Assembly: GCF_902362185.1 (NCBI RefSeq)
Contig: NC_044495.1
Location: 60,954,889-61,018,888, forward strand
Source: Chanos chanos
Lineage: Eukaryota > Chordata > Actinopteri > Gonorynchiformes > Chanidae
DNA: 64,000 bases
Direction: 5' to 3'
The notes under the pieces are model-generated. The model had not been told where the DNA came from and made no database searches. It was given only the letters and a program-made list of their open reading frames with translations. How positions within the stretch are numbered: position 1 is the stretch's first letter; each line of letters starts with the position of its first letter. Both the position numbers and the translations under genes were made by a program. Positions 1-28,380 of the stretch are shown here, one piece after another.

Positions 1-344
1 TGTGTGTGTGTGTGTGTCTGGAAAAGTCTGGGATATTAAAATAGAGTTCAGGATTTTAAATATTTTAAATAATAAATTTTTTAAAAAATTTAACATGTGC
101 AGAACAGCTGAGGTCAAAAGAGCTCAGGTTTGGCTTTTGTGAGAGAAAGCACAGATTTCTTCATAAAACAGATTTAAAAAAAAAAAAATCTGAATTCCTA
201 ATAAAACACTGCATGTCTACATTGACTCTACATACAACACACTGGGAGAGAGCGCCTCTAGAACACATTCAGACAATAACAAATTATTCATACAAGCCTC
301 TAAACAACGTTTTTTTGAGAGTTTAACAGGGGCAAACATATTGC

Positions 345-560
345 ATAATGTGTGTGTGTAAGTATGTTTTGTGTATTTGTGTGTGTGTTATGTGTTTGTG
401 TTTGTGTGTATAAGTATGTTTTGTGTGTGTGTGTGTGTTATGTGTTTGTGTGTATAAGTATGTTTTGTGTATTTGTGTGTGTGTTATGTGTTTGTGTTTG
501 TGTGTATAAGTATGTTTTGTGTGTGTGTGTCGGTGTGTGTGTGCGCGTGCGCGTGTGTAT
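345..560. repeat. TG-rich compound microsatellite/minisatellite
   Basis: GT-rich units are interspersed with TAAGTATGTTTTGTGT and TATGTGTTTGTG words. A block of about 100 bp is repeated almost exactly (roughly 357-450 and 453-520). Open frames here are repeat artefacts. Confidence 0.85.
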
Positions 561-1041
561 TTGAGGTTGGACACAGATTTACGTAAGATGCCTGATTAAA
601 AACTGGTTCACGGTTTGACAAACAGACCGCTTTGCTGACAGGTTCTGGACTCTCACTCCTTCCTCTGTAAACACACACAGACACCACCACAGCTGGACAC
701 CATCCTCACATCTGACCGCATGTCGCTCCCACCCAGGGGGGTGAGTACAAACCTAACACCCCTCAAACTACAGGCAAAGCTCTGGAGCTGGAAAAAAAAA
801 CCCAGCCCCTTCTACGGGTGTCTCCCAAAAACTGATCGATTACGGCGGCCGTTTCCCGGGTTACCTCTCTCTCCAGTGTGACCGCGCAGGCTCCTCATCT
901 CACACGGGAGGTTCTGTCGTCGCAGAAACAGAGACGATAACGCAGAGGAGGAGTCTGTTTACTCACGGTGGACCCAAACGTGGTGTTTTTGTTTACACTC
1001 TGATACAGAGATGTAAAGGAGACAACAGCTGTGTGAGACAG

Positions 1042-1436
1042 GCTGAGTCTAAGCAACATCTCAACATCTCTCTGAGTCTCAACATCTCTCTGGCTCTCAA
1101 CATCTCAACATCTCTCTGAGTCTCAACATCTCACTGAGTCTCAACATCTCAACATCTCACCGAGTCTTAACATCTCTCTGACTCTCAACATCTCAACATC
1201 TCTCTGAGTCTCAACATCTCTCTGAGTCTCAACATCTCAACATCTCTCTGAGTCTCAACATCTCTCTGGCTCTCAACATCTCAACATCTCACCGAGTCTT
1301 AACATCTCAACATCTCTCTGAGTCTCAACATCTCAACATCTCACCGAGTCTTAACATCTCACCGAGTCTTAACATCTCAACATCTCTCTGAGTCTCAACA
1401 TCTCTCTGAGTCTCAACATCTCTCTGAGTCTCTGAC
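1042..1436. repeat. Minisatellite of CTGAGTCTCAACATCT-type units
   Basis: Degenerate tandem units of 9-18 bp built from CTCTCTGAGT and CTCAACATCT words fill about 395 bp. Variant units carry ACCGAGTCTTAACATC. Confidence 0.9.
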
Positions 1437-1507
1437 AAAACACAAGACAAACAACCTGTTTCCTGCCCACTGGAGAGACATACAGTTTAACACTGTTACT
1501 TCACACC

Positions 1508-1765
1508 CTCACACATACACTAACATACACACTCTTAAACACACACACTAACATATACTCCCTCGCACACACACACACACTAACATATACTCCCTCACAT
1601 ACACACAAGAACATATGTGTATACACATGCACACACAAGCACACACATACACACACACACACACATCATACACGCAAAAAGACAGGCAAACTCTGACATG
1701 CAGACATGCATACACAAATGCAGGACCACACACACACACACACACACACACACAAATCCACAACC
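1508..1765. repeat. (CA)n-rich array
   Basis: CACACA and ACATATACTC repeats dominate the interval. Confidence 0.85.
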
Positions 1766-2259
1766 TACTGTGCAGAGAGGATGACTAGAATGGAGAGAGA
1801 CAAGACACGCAACCCAAGCCCAGGCAGCCACATAAAAGAATAAATCAATTTAAAGTTGCCCTGAACAACCAGCCTGGCTGAGCATTGGTCAGGGCGGAGA
1901 ATGAAGCAGCCAGCGAGAACAATCCAAAGAGAATTTAATCCCCCAATTCAGGGTCAAATCACTTAATCTGTCCAAAATCCCAATCTAGACTGCCTGGCCG
2001 AAGCTGTGGGCTGTGCTATAGGCACTTCTTTGGGGGGGGGGGGGGGGGGGGTGTTAAAGTCTGTGTTTTTTTTTTTTCAGGGGTGGAAACGTCTAAATGA
2101 ACAGCCCTGGAGACCATTGAGCTGCAAATGAGGACGAGGAGACAAATCCAGGCGGTGAAAGGACGCCAGTGTTCAGGCAGGAGAATGTGAGTTCATCTAC
2201 ACTCTGAAATGCCCCTGTCCAGGGACCAACACACACTTAACACACCCACCCCGAACACC

Positions 2260-2297
<38 letters not shown>

Positions 2298-3913
2298 CAT
2301 GAACAGAAAAGCCGGAGCGCTGAAGGGCGCAGAGGATCTAAAATACAACTTCAAGTAAAAGTGTCAACTCAATCATGGCCGGTGCGGAGCGGGGCCAAGA
2401 CCGCGGCCTGATCCAGATAACACGGTTAGACGGTCAAAACACAGGGCCAGTGTGCACACATACATATTAAACCAAAGCCTGACCTTGTGGGCTTCACTAA
2501 ACCTCGACTGACAGGTTGAGTAACAGCGGCAGCTGAAGTCTGTCTCTGTGAAACCTTCATCTAACGCTTGTTTGCTATTGATTCAGCACATTCAGACCAG
2601 TTTTAACTTTAATAACAGACACAGTGTAAGTGTATGGGGACAAGACCCAATCGTTCAAATCATTCGAATGCTTAATCAAGAAAAAAAAATACATTAGGTT
2701 ATCTATTTTCTCTTGCTTTCTGTTGATAGCGCTGATGGCTGAGAGCCGTGGTAAACAACACGACAAAAATGTAAACAACAGACGACACAGACAGCGCACG
2801 TACAGATCCAGTGCAAAGGAAAGTTAATTGGAAATCGAAGCTGTGGTCTAGGTATAGGCACATCTATTGATTTTAGTCTTTCATTACATCCTCATTACCG
2901 CCACGGAGGAACTGAAAGCCACAGTGTTGCGGACGACGCGGATTTGACTGCGAGGCACGGGCGGCAGAGCTTGGCATGAAGCTGTCCACACATATTTGGA
3001 TCTAGAGATATAGGTGCTTTAATTTCAAGCCGCCTAGCCCGCGGCTATCAGTTTCGCGGATAAATGGAGATAGGACAAGTCTTGTCTCGAAAAAGATTTC
3101 ATCGCGTCAGGTGACCCCCCCCCCTCTCTCCCCTTCTCTCCTTCCCTTCCACTGTTGTGTGTAATGAGGTGGTCGCGCGATGCACCCGGTACTTCTGCTC
3201 AGTTGAAAAGTGTAGCTTGGGACGTGTCATTTGACTGAAAGGCATGGAGGAAAGGCGCTTTGTTGACCGGCCTACACTAACCACCAAATACTTTTCTTTT
3301 TCCAGAGGAAAGATCCGACACAATGGTACATGGTAAAGTTTTCCATTGCTGGCGATTTGCCGTACTGTAATTTGACACTTACCTGTGATTTTTTTATTCC
3401 CCCAAACATAAGTAGTTCAGAAGTGTCATGCACGGCTGACTGCATTCACTAAGTAATTCAATGCGGATCAGCTGATTAATCTAGCTATCAAAAGTTTAGA
3501 CAAGTAGTTTATGCAGACTGCAAACTTTTTTTTGTTGTTCTGCTTGACAAAAAAAAAGTCCAACGTTGCGCGTCTCAGTGATTTAGCTTCCTACAACATC
3601 GTTCGATTATTGCAACGCAAAACTGTCAACTATGGTTTAGCGTGCATGGTAAATACGGCTGTTTTGTAAATATGGATGACCAAAAGTCCCGAGGAGAAAT
3701 AATCACCGAAAACACGCAGAGTGTGTTTACCAATTTTGAGGGGGGGGGGGTTCTCAGCTCTGTTTCGCTGCTGTCATCCACAATGGAATTACTTCCACTC
3801 ACCACAGCAGCCACACGGAGCTTGAGCGAAATCCAAAATCGATTTAGGAAAAAAAAAAAGAAAGAAAGAAAAAAAAAAAAAAACAGGAGTGAATTAGGAA
3901 TCCAGATGCTCAC

Positions 3914-4058
3914 CAGCTTTGCAGGGATCTTTGTAGTCGATCACGTCCAAAGAGGCTGAAGGCTCCACATAGTAGCTCGGTTCTACCACCTCCAAATCGA
4001 TCGCAGATATCGCGCAGAGGCAAGAGAGCAGAATCAAACCCCTCGTCGCTACGTCCAT
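3914..4058 (-). CDS. BMP1/tolloid-like metalloprotease, first coding exon only
   Basis: Tolloid-family astacin proteases are secreted enzymes that mature procollagens and cleave chordin. Only the signal peptide and the start of the propeptide are here. From the ATG at 4058 the exon encodes 48 residues plus one base. A hydrophobic core (GLILLSCLCAISA) forms a signal peptide, an acidic stretch follows, and the exon ends in IDYKDPCKA. That ending matches the YKDPCKA block at the same exon end in vertebrate BMP1 and TLL1. The donor is CTG|GTGAGC in phase 1, which fits the family. The catalytic astacin domain, CUB and EGF modules are not in the window. The ID before YKDPCKA recalls TLL1 and the rest cannot decide between BMP1 and TLL1, so no symbol is given. 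The exon is certain in family and uncertain in paralogue. Confidence 0.85.
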
Positions 4059-4470
4059 GATTCGCAATTGGGGGGATAGAGCAAAAGAACAGAAATAGAG
4101 GTAAAGACGGAGGGAGACGAGCGAGAGAGAGGGAGAAGGAGAGAGAGAGAGGAATAGAGAGAGAGAGAGGAAAATGGGAGGTTTTAGGGGAAATGAGATC
4201 TTTCTGGAGGGCGGGTTTTAAAGCGCGGCTCTGCCTCTTCACGGTATCTGGAGACTGGAGCAGTATGAACTGATTCAGGCTCTAAGCCAAGACGAGAGCT
4301 TGCAAACTTTTCCAAAGAGAGGTCGTGGCACATCTGACACAGACTCGACACATCCCCCCTTTTTGAGTGTGCGGAGGAGTTGAGGTACAGCCCCGTTCTA
4401 AATATGACTCCTAAAAAGGCAAACGAAGAAAAAAATACTATACGTTTGTAAGCTCTTAAGTACATTACTA
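4059..4470 (-). promoter_or_regulatory. Probable 5' UTR and proximal promoter of the BMP1/tolloid-like gene
   Basis: The bases directly upstream of the start codon are a GA-rich purine tract (4096-4170 on the plus strand), followed by unique sequence. No convincing TATA box was seen. The assignment rests on position only. Confidence 0.35.
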
Positions 4471-5069
4471 ATATAGTATAGTTACGGGGCTGAATGTACT
4501 AACGAAAAAAAAGTCAACGCCGTGTCCCGCTACGATTAAGGCAACTGAGTTTTTCCTCAGCGGAAGCGTGAGTCTTAGGTGCACAGATAAATCCAAAATA
4601 TGCTACGTGGTCTACTTGACGTGTTTTCTTGGTGTAACTTGTTTTAAACTGGACATTTTAAAGCATTTTGTGAGACAGACTTTTTAAGTGCTCCTTTTTT
4701 TGCTAGTATAATAAACCTGTATTTTTCTATGAGGTAAGAGGTGCCTAAGGCAATAGAAGACCCCTGTGCGGAGTATTTTTAAAAAACAAAGTCAATGGAC
4801 ACAGAAGCCGTTCACGCCTCTGAGAGACTGCTGTGTTTACCAAGGTACATTGATTTGCGATAATTACTGTTTGCGCTTAACTATCTCTTAAGAGGTTATC
4901 AAGGTTACCTGCAATTAATTTAAGCGCTCTGAACGTCAGTAAGCTAATTTAGAAGGATAACTTTGTCTGTACTCATCTGTTTTGAAAAAGAGATGCTTAA
5001 CGGGTCGGTTTATCTGTGGTAACGTCGGAGCAGTAATTCATAACCTGTCAGCTCGAGGGACTGCCAAAG

Positions 5070-5138
<69 letters not shown>

Positions 5139-5407
5139 TACACACACCCTTTATCTCAGAAATAACAGATTGGCTTGTGATCATACACCTTAGAACTCTT
5201 AGAACTCCTTCTCTCTCGGGTACGAGGCGACCTCCTGCCTCAATCACATTGCACAACACGTTTTTTCAACATGTTAAAACACAGCTGAGTCAATACACCT
5301 ATTTTGCCCCTCTTCTTTCTTTCTTTCTTTCTTTCTGTTTGTCATTCCTCCCTTTCTTCTGTGTTTCTGAGGATGAACTGTACAGCACTTCTTATTCTGT
5401 CATCTGC

Positions 5408-5457
<50 letters not shown>

Positions 5458-6117
5458 TGCATACGCAGGCGCACACACCAGCAGTCTCAAAACCCTGTAG
5501 TAGTCCCACAGGGCTGAAAAGTAAAGAGGTGAGTACGACCCCATTTTAAAGGAGAAAATGGATGTATATTCTGCCAAAATAATTTAATGAGATGTGGAGA
5601 CATATTCGTTATTTGTTCACTGACATGCAATGAAAAAAACAAAAACAGAACGAAACGTGATGTTTATTTAAACACCATATTCAATTAGAGGCCCAGTGGC
5701 AATGATCTGGATCATGACGACAACAGATACTGAACAATTCTCATCATTTAGTGAAATCTTAATAGGTGGGTGGGGGTGCAGCTGTCCCCAAAAAGCCCTG
5801 GTGTTTTTAAATTGCATCATGTGGTTGATGTGAGGTCACTGTGATGTCCTCACAGGTCTAAGCCCTGTTCCACATCTTCCAAAACTGGGACAGCTGCTCC
5901 GACATAGAGCCGGTTCCCAGTTTGAGTTCAGTGAACCTCTGCCTGTCACCTCTCTCTCTGAGGACAGCTTGTTAGTCACTGACCAACTGTGTGTCTCCTA
6001 TAGCTGTTACTATAGTAACACCACGCAGAAACATTCTGTCCGGAACATTCACTAGCATCTCATGCTAAACATACCTTTGGCTGTTGCTATGTGGTAACAG
6101 GAGAGAGAAAGCATGTG

Positions 6118-6167
<50 letters not shown>

Positions 6168-7986
6168 GATTTGAGTTCAAAGTCTCACATTTGAACTGTT
6201 CCTCTGAAAGACAACAGAACTCTACCTAAAAGGCACTGTTTGTTTTGGCAGCAAAAGTAAAAAAAAAATGTTATTCAATGCTATTAATTACAGAATCTCT
6301 TGAGAGAAGTGATAGGCTTGCATTGAGTCGCGTTTGAATAAAAGCGAGGTCGTGTGAAGTCTGTGAATTTTACAGAACGAGGCAGAGAGAGGTCAGGACA
6401 GCATGTTTAAACTCATCAAAACAGTAAGCGTCTCCAGAACAGAATGTGACCTGTCTTCTTTATCCACGGGCTGGACCTGATCCACGTTACACTCAAGGAT
6501 TTGTCATAAAAAAAAAAAAAGAGAAAAAGAAAAGGAAATTTCGAAACCAAGACAGACAAATTGGTCCCTGGGGGGTGTTTGAGTTTGTTTGGAGACTGAA
6601 TATCGGGGTCCTCTTCCTGTTGATGACGTATCATAAGGATATGAGTAAGCAAAGAGGACATCATCATCATCATCATCATCAACAACATCATCATTATCAT
6701 CACCACCAAACAAATAGAGACTAATATTTACTGTTGATAAAGCAGAGGTCAAAGTGCTTTAGCTTTAACATTAGGGTAGATGGACTTAACATTCAGTCCA
6801 GTGGTGAGTCATTTCACATCACTTGATGTTTGGATGTGTTTTATGGACAATCTTAAAGTGTTTCGAGTGTTTCTCGTCCAGACTGGAGAGTGTACATCCT
6901 GTTTTTGTTCTGCCTTTTAAGATGAGTTACAACGTCAACTGACAACCCCCCCTCCCCACCCACCCCTCCAGTTTTACACTGTGTCACAGTGAGGGCACCA
7001 TGAAGGTTCAGGACTGACCCAAATAGTTTTCAAACTCAGAACCAAGTTCTTCCCCAGAAATCAGCCTCCTGGTAGCTACCGATAGAGACTCAAGAGGAAT
7101 AATATGAACATTGTTTTTGAAAATGTATTAGTTTTCTATTTTAATATGCATGTGGAAGAAGAAGTCTGTGAAAATTAAAACCAGTCTAGCATACATAGTG
7201 TGTCTAATTAACTCATCAGTTTTACACTGTGTAAAAAGGCGACGTGTTTGTCTTCTGTTTACTTTTTATTTGAAATATGTTATTCTCTTAATCGGGTGGT
7301 TGTTGTTGTTGTTGTTGTTTTTACCCGTTTTGTGATTTCGTGCCTTTATTTTCTGTGTTCATGAACACTCCCCATGTGCCACTGCGTACTGTTCCTCACA
7401 CAAAAATCAATCAAACCAACGTGTCCTTCAAAGAGGTTTCTTTAGGGTTTCATTGACATAAGCGCCACCTGTTGGCCCAACTATGAAATGCAGCACAGGT
7501 TTGAACACTTAACACACGTCATGCAGCCAAACAAAATTGATTTTTATAAATAAATAAATAAATAAATGGATATATAACTGAATCCAAGAGGGGGAAATGA
7601 CAATAAACAGGCAAAGACTTCGCCCGTGAAAACCCCTTCCAGATGGCTGCTTATTGCAGAACACACAAACAACAAGTCAATAAGACGAAAATGCCCCACG
7701 GAGAGAGTGCAGACAACGCAGACCCTATAGAATGACGTTCGTCTTTACAAGAGACGCAGTCTACAGCTACAGTCACGCCCTCAGGCTCTTGAGTTTGATG
7801 TTAAGCTTTGTGTGTGTGTGTGTGTCTGTGTTCAGAATGGCCAGTCACACAGAGAGACTGCGAGTCCTTTTCCCTGTGGGAGAGAACCCAGCGTTCCTTA
7901 GTGCACTGTCCTTCAGCCTCTACAGAGATGTTCACAGTTCATCTGCCGCTTTGTTCCTGTGACTTTAGGCTCCTGAAGTTATGTCA

Positions 7987-8022
<36 letters not shown>

Positions 8023-8078
8023 TGTGTGTGTATGAGTGTGAGTGTGTGTGTGTGTATGAGTGTGAGTGTGTGTGTATG

Positions 8079-8128
<50 letters not shown>

Positions 8129-8140
8129 TGTGTGTGTATG

Positions 8141-8210
<70 letters not shown>

Positions 8211-8222
8211 TGTGTGTGTATG

Positions 8223-8261
<39 letters not shown>

Positions 8262-11200
8262 AGTGACCGTGTGATGGTTTGTGATGGGGAGACCTGGGTT
8301 ATGTCCTCACTGAGACGCTGTGATCCATTTGGGGACAGATAAAAAAAAAAAGGCTTGTGTTTTACATGGGAGCTGAGAGCGTGTTCTCTGTGGGTTAGTC
8401 TGACGGAGATGCCCCCTGTCTGACACGCCGAGTCTCACTCTGGGAGGCTGCACGGGGTCTGAACAAAGACGACCGTCGACCCGAATACCATCGCACCGGC
8501 CACCCCGACCGCTTTCAATCAGCTCCACACACATTTATCTTTCATTTCTCCGCTTAATAAAACATTAAGACTTTCTCTGTTATAATACTAGTGAGAGAAT
8601 ATCCTCACTCTCTCTCTCTCTCTTTTCACAATATTAGAGTCTTCCCTCTTTCTCTCAGTCCGAAGAATCCAGAGCTTTCTGACGTTCTCCTCTATCCCAC
8701 TAATTACAGACAGAATCAGTGGTGCTGTATTCAGACAAAGCCGTTAGCACTGTAGTCATATTCATTATGATGTTTCAGAGACAGGATGCATTTTAACAGG
8801 ACCGGTTAGGAAGGGAGGGAGGGAAGGAAGCCTTGTTTAATTGAAAGTTATTTTGTTCTCCGCACTATGAAGGGCTCACAGAAAAGAGACAGACCAGAGG
8901 TTTCTGCGAATGCACTGTGTATGATCAGCCTCTGATTTAGAGAAAGAATCAGTGTTATACATTTTATTTAATTTAACTGTGGACGGTCACCATTCTACAT
9001 GTAAAACTAAACACAGGATGGCTGTTCAGCTCTGCGCTCCCGTAAAGGGTCACGTCGGTAAGGACTGGGAGGCACACACAGACATGATAAGGGAGAAGAA
9101 AACCGTCAGGTGTCTGAAGTCTGGACACCCACATTAATGCATGTGAGCTAAGACGTTACATACTGAATAAATCAGGCTCGCGGATGATGTAGGATCTTGT
9201 GTTTTGGCCTCGGGGCAGGTTATCCTATTGCGATTCCCACTTTCAATGCCGCGTGTAGGAAGTGTTAAAGAAGCAAAATGTATCATGCTGGCTTGTTTTG
9301 AACACAAAACTCCAACGGTGCTTGAGTTCTATTTACCTTTAATTCCAAATAGCATCAGCTTCTTCATGCAGGACAGTTAATCCTTTTAAAGAAAATCTTT
9401 TGCATTCTCACTCTCTGAAGGACCAGTTTGGCTTTTTTTTTTTTATCCTTCTTTATTATTTAACAAGCGTTTAGCATGAGTTACTGTACGTCATCAGCGG
9501 CTGTCTGGTCCAGCGCATTGTGAGTGAACACTGATTCATTCCTTTATTTACTTTAATCAAAACTCCATTAACAGGACCCTCATCATTCACTTACTGATAA
9601 CTCAATTATTCCATGTTGATCTGAAACATCAGAGAGAGAAAAAAACAACAACAGTTTAGCGGAATGTAATGGCCTAATCTTTCTATCAGAGAGGGAATGA
9701 GAAATCAGACATATTCCACAATAACTAAAGCTTGTGAAAACAGGCGAGCAGTACAACATCATTCAACGGCCATTCTGCCAACAGTACAGTGTAACAGGCC
9801 GCTCTTCTCACCAATAAAGGCATTCCACCATTTCTTTCAAACAAACAAACAAACAAACAAAACCCCCCCCACAGAATCGAAATGATACATTAGAGGAGTG
9901 GGATTTGATCCCCCTGGTACTCTGATTTGGAACGCTGAAGTCTTAGCCAGAAGTTGTTCAGCAGTGCAGCTGTGAATCTTTTGCTGTTTTTGGAGTGTTG
10001 TGAGGACATGGAGTGTAGCAGGGATTTAAGCTCAGACATCCAGAACAAAACCTCATTTCTCCCCGGACAACAAAAAGCCACTACATTTACAAACCAGTGA
10101 ACATTTCCATTTCTGCGGGCCCTGAGGACTGATCTGAGACCAGATTTGTTGAAGCCAATTCTATGTTGAACTATTAAAGAGGCAATGTACGGCACTGTTC
10201 CAGGATCAGCTGCTGGGAGCGATTCCAGCAGCATCTGATTAATAAGAACAGCATCCTCTCTGCTCTGCATCAGTTTCATGCATCACAGGAGAACAGGAGA
10301 CTCCACCAGTCCACCCAACGATTCGAAGACGACAGGTAAAACCATCAGGCCGTGTGGCTTTCAGGGGACAGAACGGGGGAGCCAGGTGAAACAGGTAAGT
10401 CAGGTAAGCCGGGTGCCCAGTGCGGTTCCAGGACCGGGAGAGATCTTCGGCCCATCCTCTGACGCTGCGTGAAAACTCCCGAGTGTGAAAAAGACGTCGG
10501 CCGTTCCAGGCCTCACGCGCGCCGTCTGCCCGCACCGACAGGCGACGGTCCGGTCACTGCAGCCAACGACAGAGAAGCAATCAAAAGATTAGACCTCTCA
10601 AACTCTAATAAGGGTTCATACAAGTTCTGAGAATCTGCCCCATAGATTGTACGATGACGGAAAAATATTAAGAGATGGTTTCAGATGGTTTCATCGTTTT
10701 GAGCATCACTGTTAACACCCAAAACGATTCCACCTCTACCATCGCAGATTCACAAAAACCAAGTTCTGAAAACCAAGTCCAAAAGGTACTGTCAGAACCA
10801 GGAGCCTTTTCATGCATGGTAATGGGGACGAGATTCAAATGAGCACGTGAATACCAAACATAAATTTGATCCATATTAAGAGTGACAGGCAAATCAGCAG
10901 GCTCACATGAGTAATTAAGGAAAATGACTACAGCCTCAGCCCCCCTGGTCGTCATGGAGACCGTTACTACAGCGACGGGCCTGACAAGCAAGCGCGCTTA
11001 ATTGATTTCACTGCCACGATTTAAAAGTGTATAATTATCATGAAATGATGAATGGACGCTTCAAATATGTCATTACAAATGGAACTGGCAACATATTTAA
11101 AGAGAAAAAAGTGCCCAATTTAACCTAATATGGGGGGGGGAAAGCCCAGTGTTTTTACAAAAATAGCACTAAATTACATGAAAATGTTTATTCGTTTTAT

Positions 11201-11354
11201 TTCTGTTTAAGTTACGGCATTTGGGCTACCGTTAATCATAATAAACGATCAAGCAGAGCTACCCCATTAATCAGCATTAATTAGGCATGAACCTAAATAT
11301 GGCCTTCTCATCACTGGTTCCTGCATGTATCACTTCAGTGTAATATTTCAGGGC

Positions 11355-11400
<46 letters not shown>

Positions 11401-11421
11401 GGGAGGGAGAGAGAGCGAGAC

Positions 11422-11467
<46 letters not shown>

Positions 11468-11582
11468 CACCTGCTCATCATTGATTATTGGTCTTCTTTC
11501 ATGTCCATTCCACCTGTGAGGACATGTCAATCACCTCCTGTAAATCCTCACATTGAACACACACATTAGTCCCCGAAACCCA
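4471..11582. other. Intergenic or 3' UTR stretch with microsatellites, no recognised gene
   Basis: Between the tolloid-like gene and the last recognised kansl3 exon I found no exon. Simple repeats include (CT)n(CA)n at 5071-5147, (CA)24 at 5409-5456, (CT)n at 6121-6164, (CAT)n at 6659-6680, (TG)n at 7990-8258 and (GT)n(GA)n at 11355-11466. Open frames of 60-129 codons here show no recognisable domain. A short terminal kansl3 exon and its 3' UTR may be hidden in this interval. Confidence 0.5.
7990..8258. repeat. (TG)n microsatellite with GTGA and TATGAGTG interruptions
   Basis: About 270 bp of almost pure TG repeat. A longer unit (GTGTGTGTATGAGTGTGA) recurs several times, so it is partly a higher-order array. 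Confidence 0.92.
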
Positions 11583-26456
<14,874 letters not shown>

Positions 26457-27751
26457 TTACTAGGGCCACGGAATGGCCCCAAAGATCCTGAAGCTTTCGC
26501 TACAAACATGAGCTAAACACAAACACGTAGCGCATTACAGGTCCGCGCGCGTATTCACTGCAAAGTGTAGCAACAAGTACAGTACGTGCCGCAAAAGACC
26601 CGGAACCAGTTTAATGTCAACGGCTCCACTCCTCTTTTCTCCAGCATCGTTTTCTGGAACTATCAACGGTTTGGCAAGCGTCTGTGTCCCATTTAGCTAT
26701 CCTTCTAATATCTATCCGTCCATTCATCCATCACTAGCCTCGACTTCTCGGCATATTGACCTGACCTTATGAAAATAGTTAGCTGTATTTTAGACAGCTA
26801 GCGTACGTAGCATGTGTCACGCTCCAGCGAAAGGCTGGACTTGACTAATTAAGATCAGTAGCAGTGACAACTTGCCGACAGGTTGGAGTATGTGTTACCA
26901 ACAGATATGAGTGGTCAGTTGCCAGATAGTTTCTAGGTTAGTATTTCGAGTTAAACATCAGATTACGCGAAAAATTCCAGGAACGGTAGCAGCCAACAAA
27001 GTTTCACAAAACATATTCAGTGACGCTCATATTACTGTTAAATTTCGCTCTGTATACGCATTACATTTAGTCGAACTTTGTTATGAGTGTCTAAAATTAG
27101 AATTTTATATCGATGAAGTACTTTAATATGCCACACTTACATGCGCCATTTCAGAACACCACACTACAGAATAACTTATTGGAACGACTGTTCTTAATTC
27201 TTTTCGCGTCATGTCTTAGCATTAGACAGAAGCCCATATCATATCTTCTTCGGTGGACTCACCGAGAGCTGCTAGCTAAGCTAAGAACAGTCGTCAACCA
27301 TAAACGGGACTCTAAATCCAGTGAGTTGGTGCGTGGCCTTAGCCAACTATGCTAACTAGTTATGAGCATCGTTCCTAATCGACGACTGACTAGTTATTAC
27401 AAGTTAGGTTAGCTAACTTAGCTTGACATACTTCACTTACTCAATATAACTATAAACGCTCAGTGAAATTAAAAGATAGCCAGGCGGAATAATTATGCTA
27501 TTTGGGGGAAGTATTTCATGCTAGCTAAGATGGATATTTCATGAGGTTTTAGCCACAGACAGGACCAGTAAATACCTGGTCTGTTAACTAACCGAACCTA
27601 GCCTTATTACCGTTTAATGACTAACCCTGATTAAGAAGTCTATGGTACCACGAACCATGGTTAACTCTACAGCGTTAGCTTAGCGCGTTAACACCCCCAG
27701 TTCAGCTAAAACAGACTGCTGAAAAGATGGACTTGTTTTTCACATACTTAC

Positions 27752-27950
27752 TTTCTCCGTCGTGTTATTGTCACCGCTATGTCATTGTGCTCTTAATCGT
27801 GTTCTTTTCGCAATATCCAAAGTAATCACTCGATCACTGAAATGTAGCGATTTTTGTAAAAATATAGCTATTTGTAAGCTCAGTGAAACCTCAGCACTCC
27901 GATGTCATGGCCGTCTTCCTTTTGTTACACCCGCGCCACGGCGCGACACA
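27752..27950 (-). other. kansl3: Probable non-coding first exon and promoter of kansl3
   Basis: A strong donor, GAGAAA|GTAAGTATG, ends this exon at 27752. A matching acceptor, CCCTAG, lies 7 bp upstream of the start codon (26461-26460), so intron 1 is about 1.29 kb. Upstream of the donor is a short GC-rich block (GCGCCGTGGCGCGGG on the minus strand). No TATA box was seen. The transcription start is inferred. Confidence 0.6.
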
Positions 27951-28341
27951 AAAATAAACCCGGACTGGATTTCTTAACTCTGGACTGGAATATTTTGCTA
28001 ATGACTAGCTGGTGCGACGCAATATTAAATAATAGCACTATGTAATATATTAATGTGTATTTTACAAATTTAATTTGGTCTCCACCAAAAGAAAGGCTTT
28101 AAAAACTGCTCACCGTCATACTGAGGCTAAAACGGTGGACGGCTTCAATAAAACACAGTTTGAAAACCGCTTATAAAACCAATAGGCTAAAGAAAGCCAG
28201 GCATCAAGTCAACTTATAGAACATGGCGTGTGCTGCGCTTTCACAGTCATAAACGTATTTTAATCGTGCAGTGTGGTCCGTGTGCTCAGAAAAACCATAG
28301 TGCAGAGAAAAAATAAAACAATATAATGCCGGTTGCATTCA

Positions 28342-28347
28342 TTTATT
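28342..28347 (-). terminator. Poly(A) signal AATAAA of microseminoprotein gene A
   Basis: AATAAA on the minus strand, 34 bp past the stop codon at 28381. Confidence 0.6.
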
Positions 28348-28380
28348 TCTCTTGTTATTCAGGAGTTCCATCTGATTACA

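Larger units (their letters stand above)
1..3913. other. Intron 1 of the BMP1/tolloid-like gene (partial), repeat-rich
   Basis: No coding exon could be recognised on either strand. The stretch holds TG/CA arrays (about 345-560 and 1508-1765), a minisatellite at 1042-1436, a run of 20 G (2032-2051) and a run of 30 C (2266-2295). The exon following coding exon 1, which should begin with the rest of the conserved KDPCKAA block, was not found, so it probably lies beyond the left edge. Confidence 0.55.

Noticed and set aside
6446-6724. Open frame with a poly-His run (CAT repeat)
   Set aside because: The His run is a trinucleotide microsatellite and the flanks show no coding signal.
9890-10279. 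129-codon minus-strand open frame upstream of the tolloid-like gene
   Set aside because: No recognisable domain, no supporting splice sites, and located where kansl3 3' UTR or intergenic DNA is expected. Kept as unannotated.
10500-10555. Candidate last exon of kansl3 after GGCTGCAG at about 10551
   Set aside because: Joined in the phase of the preceding exon it starts with TGA. The alternative phase would need a different donor that is not present.
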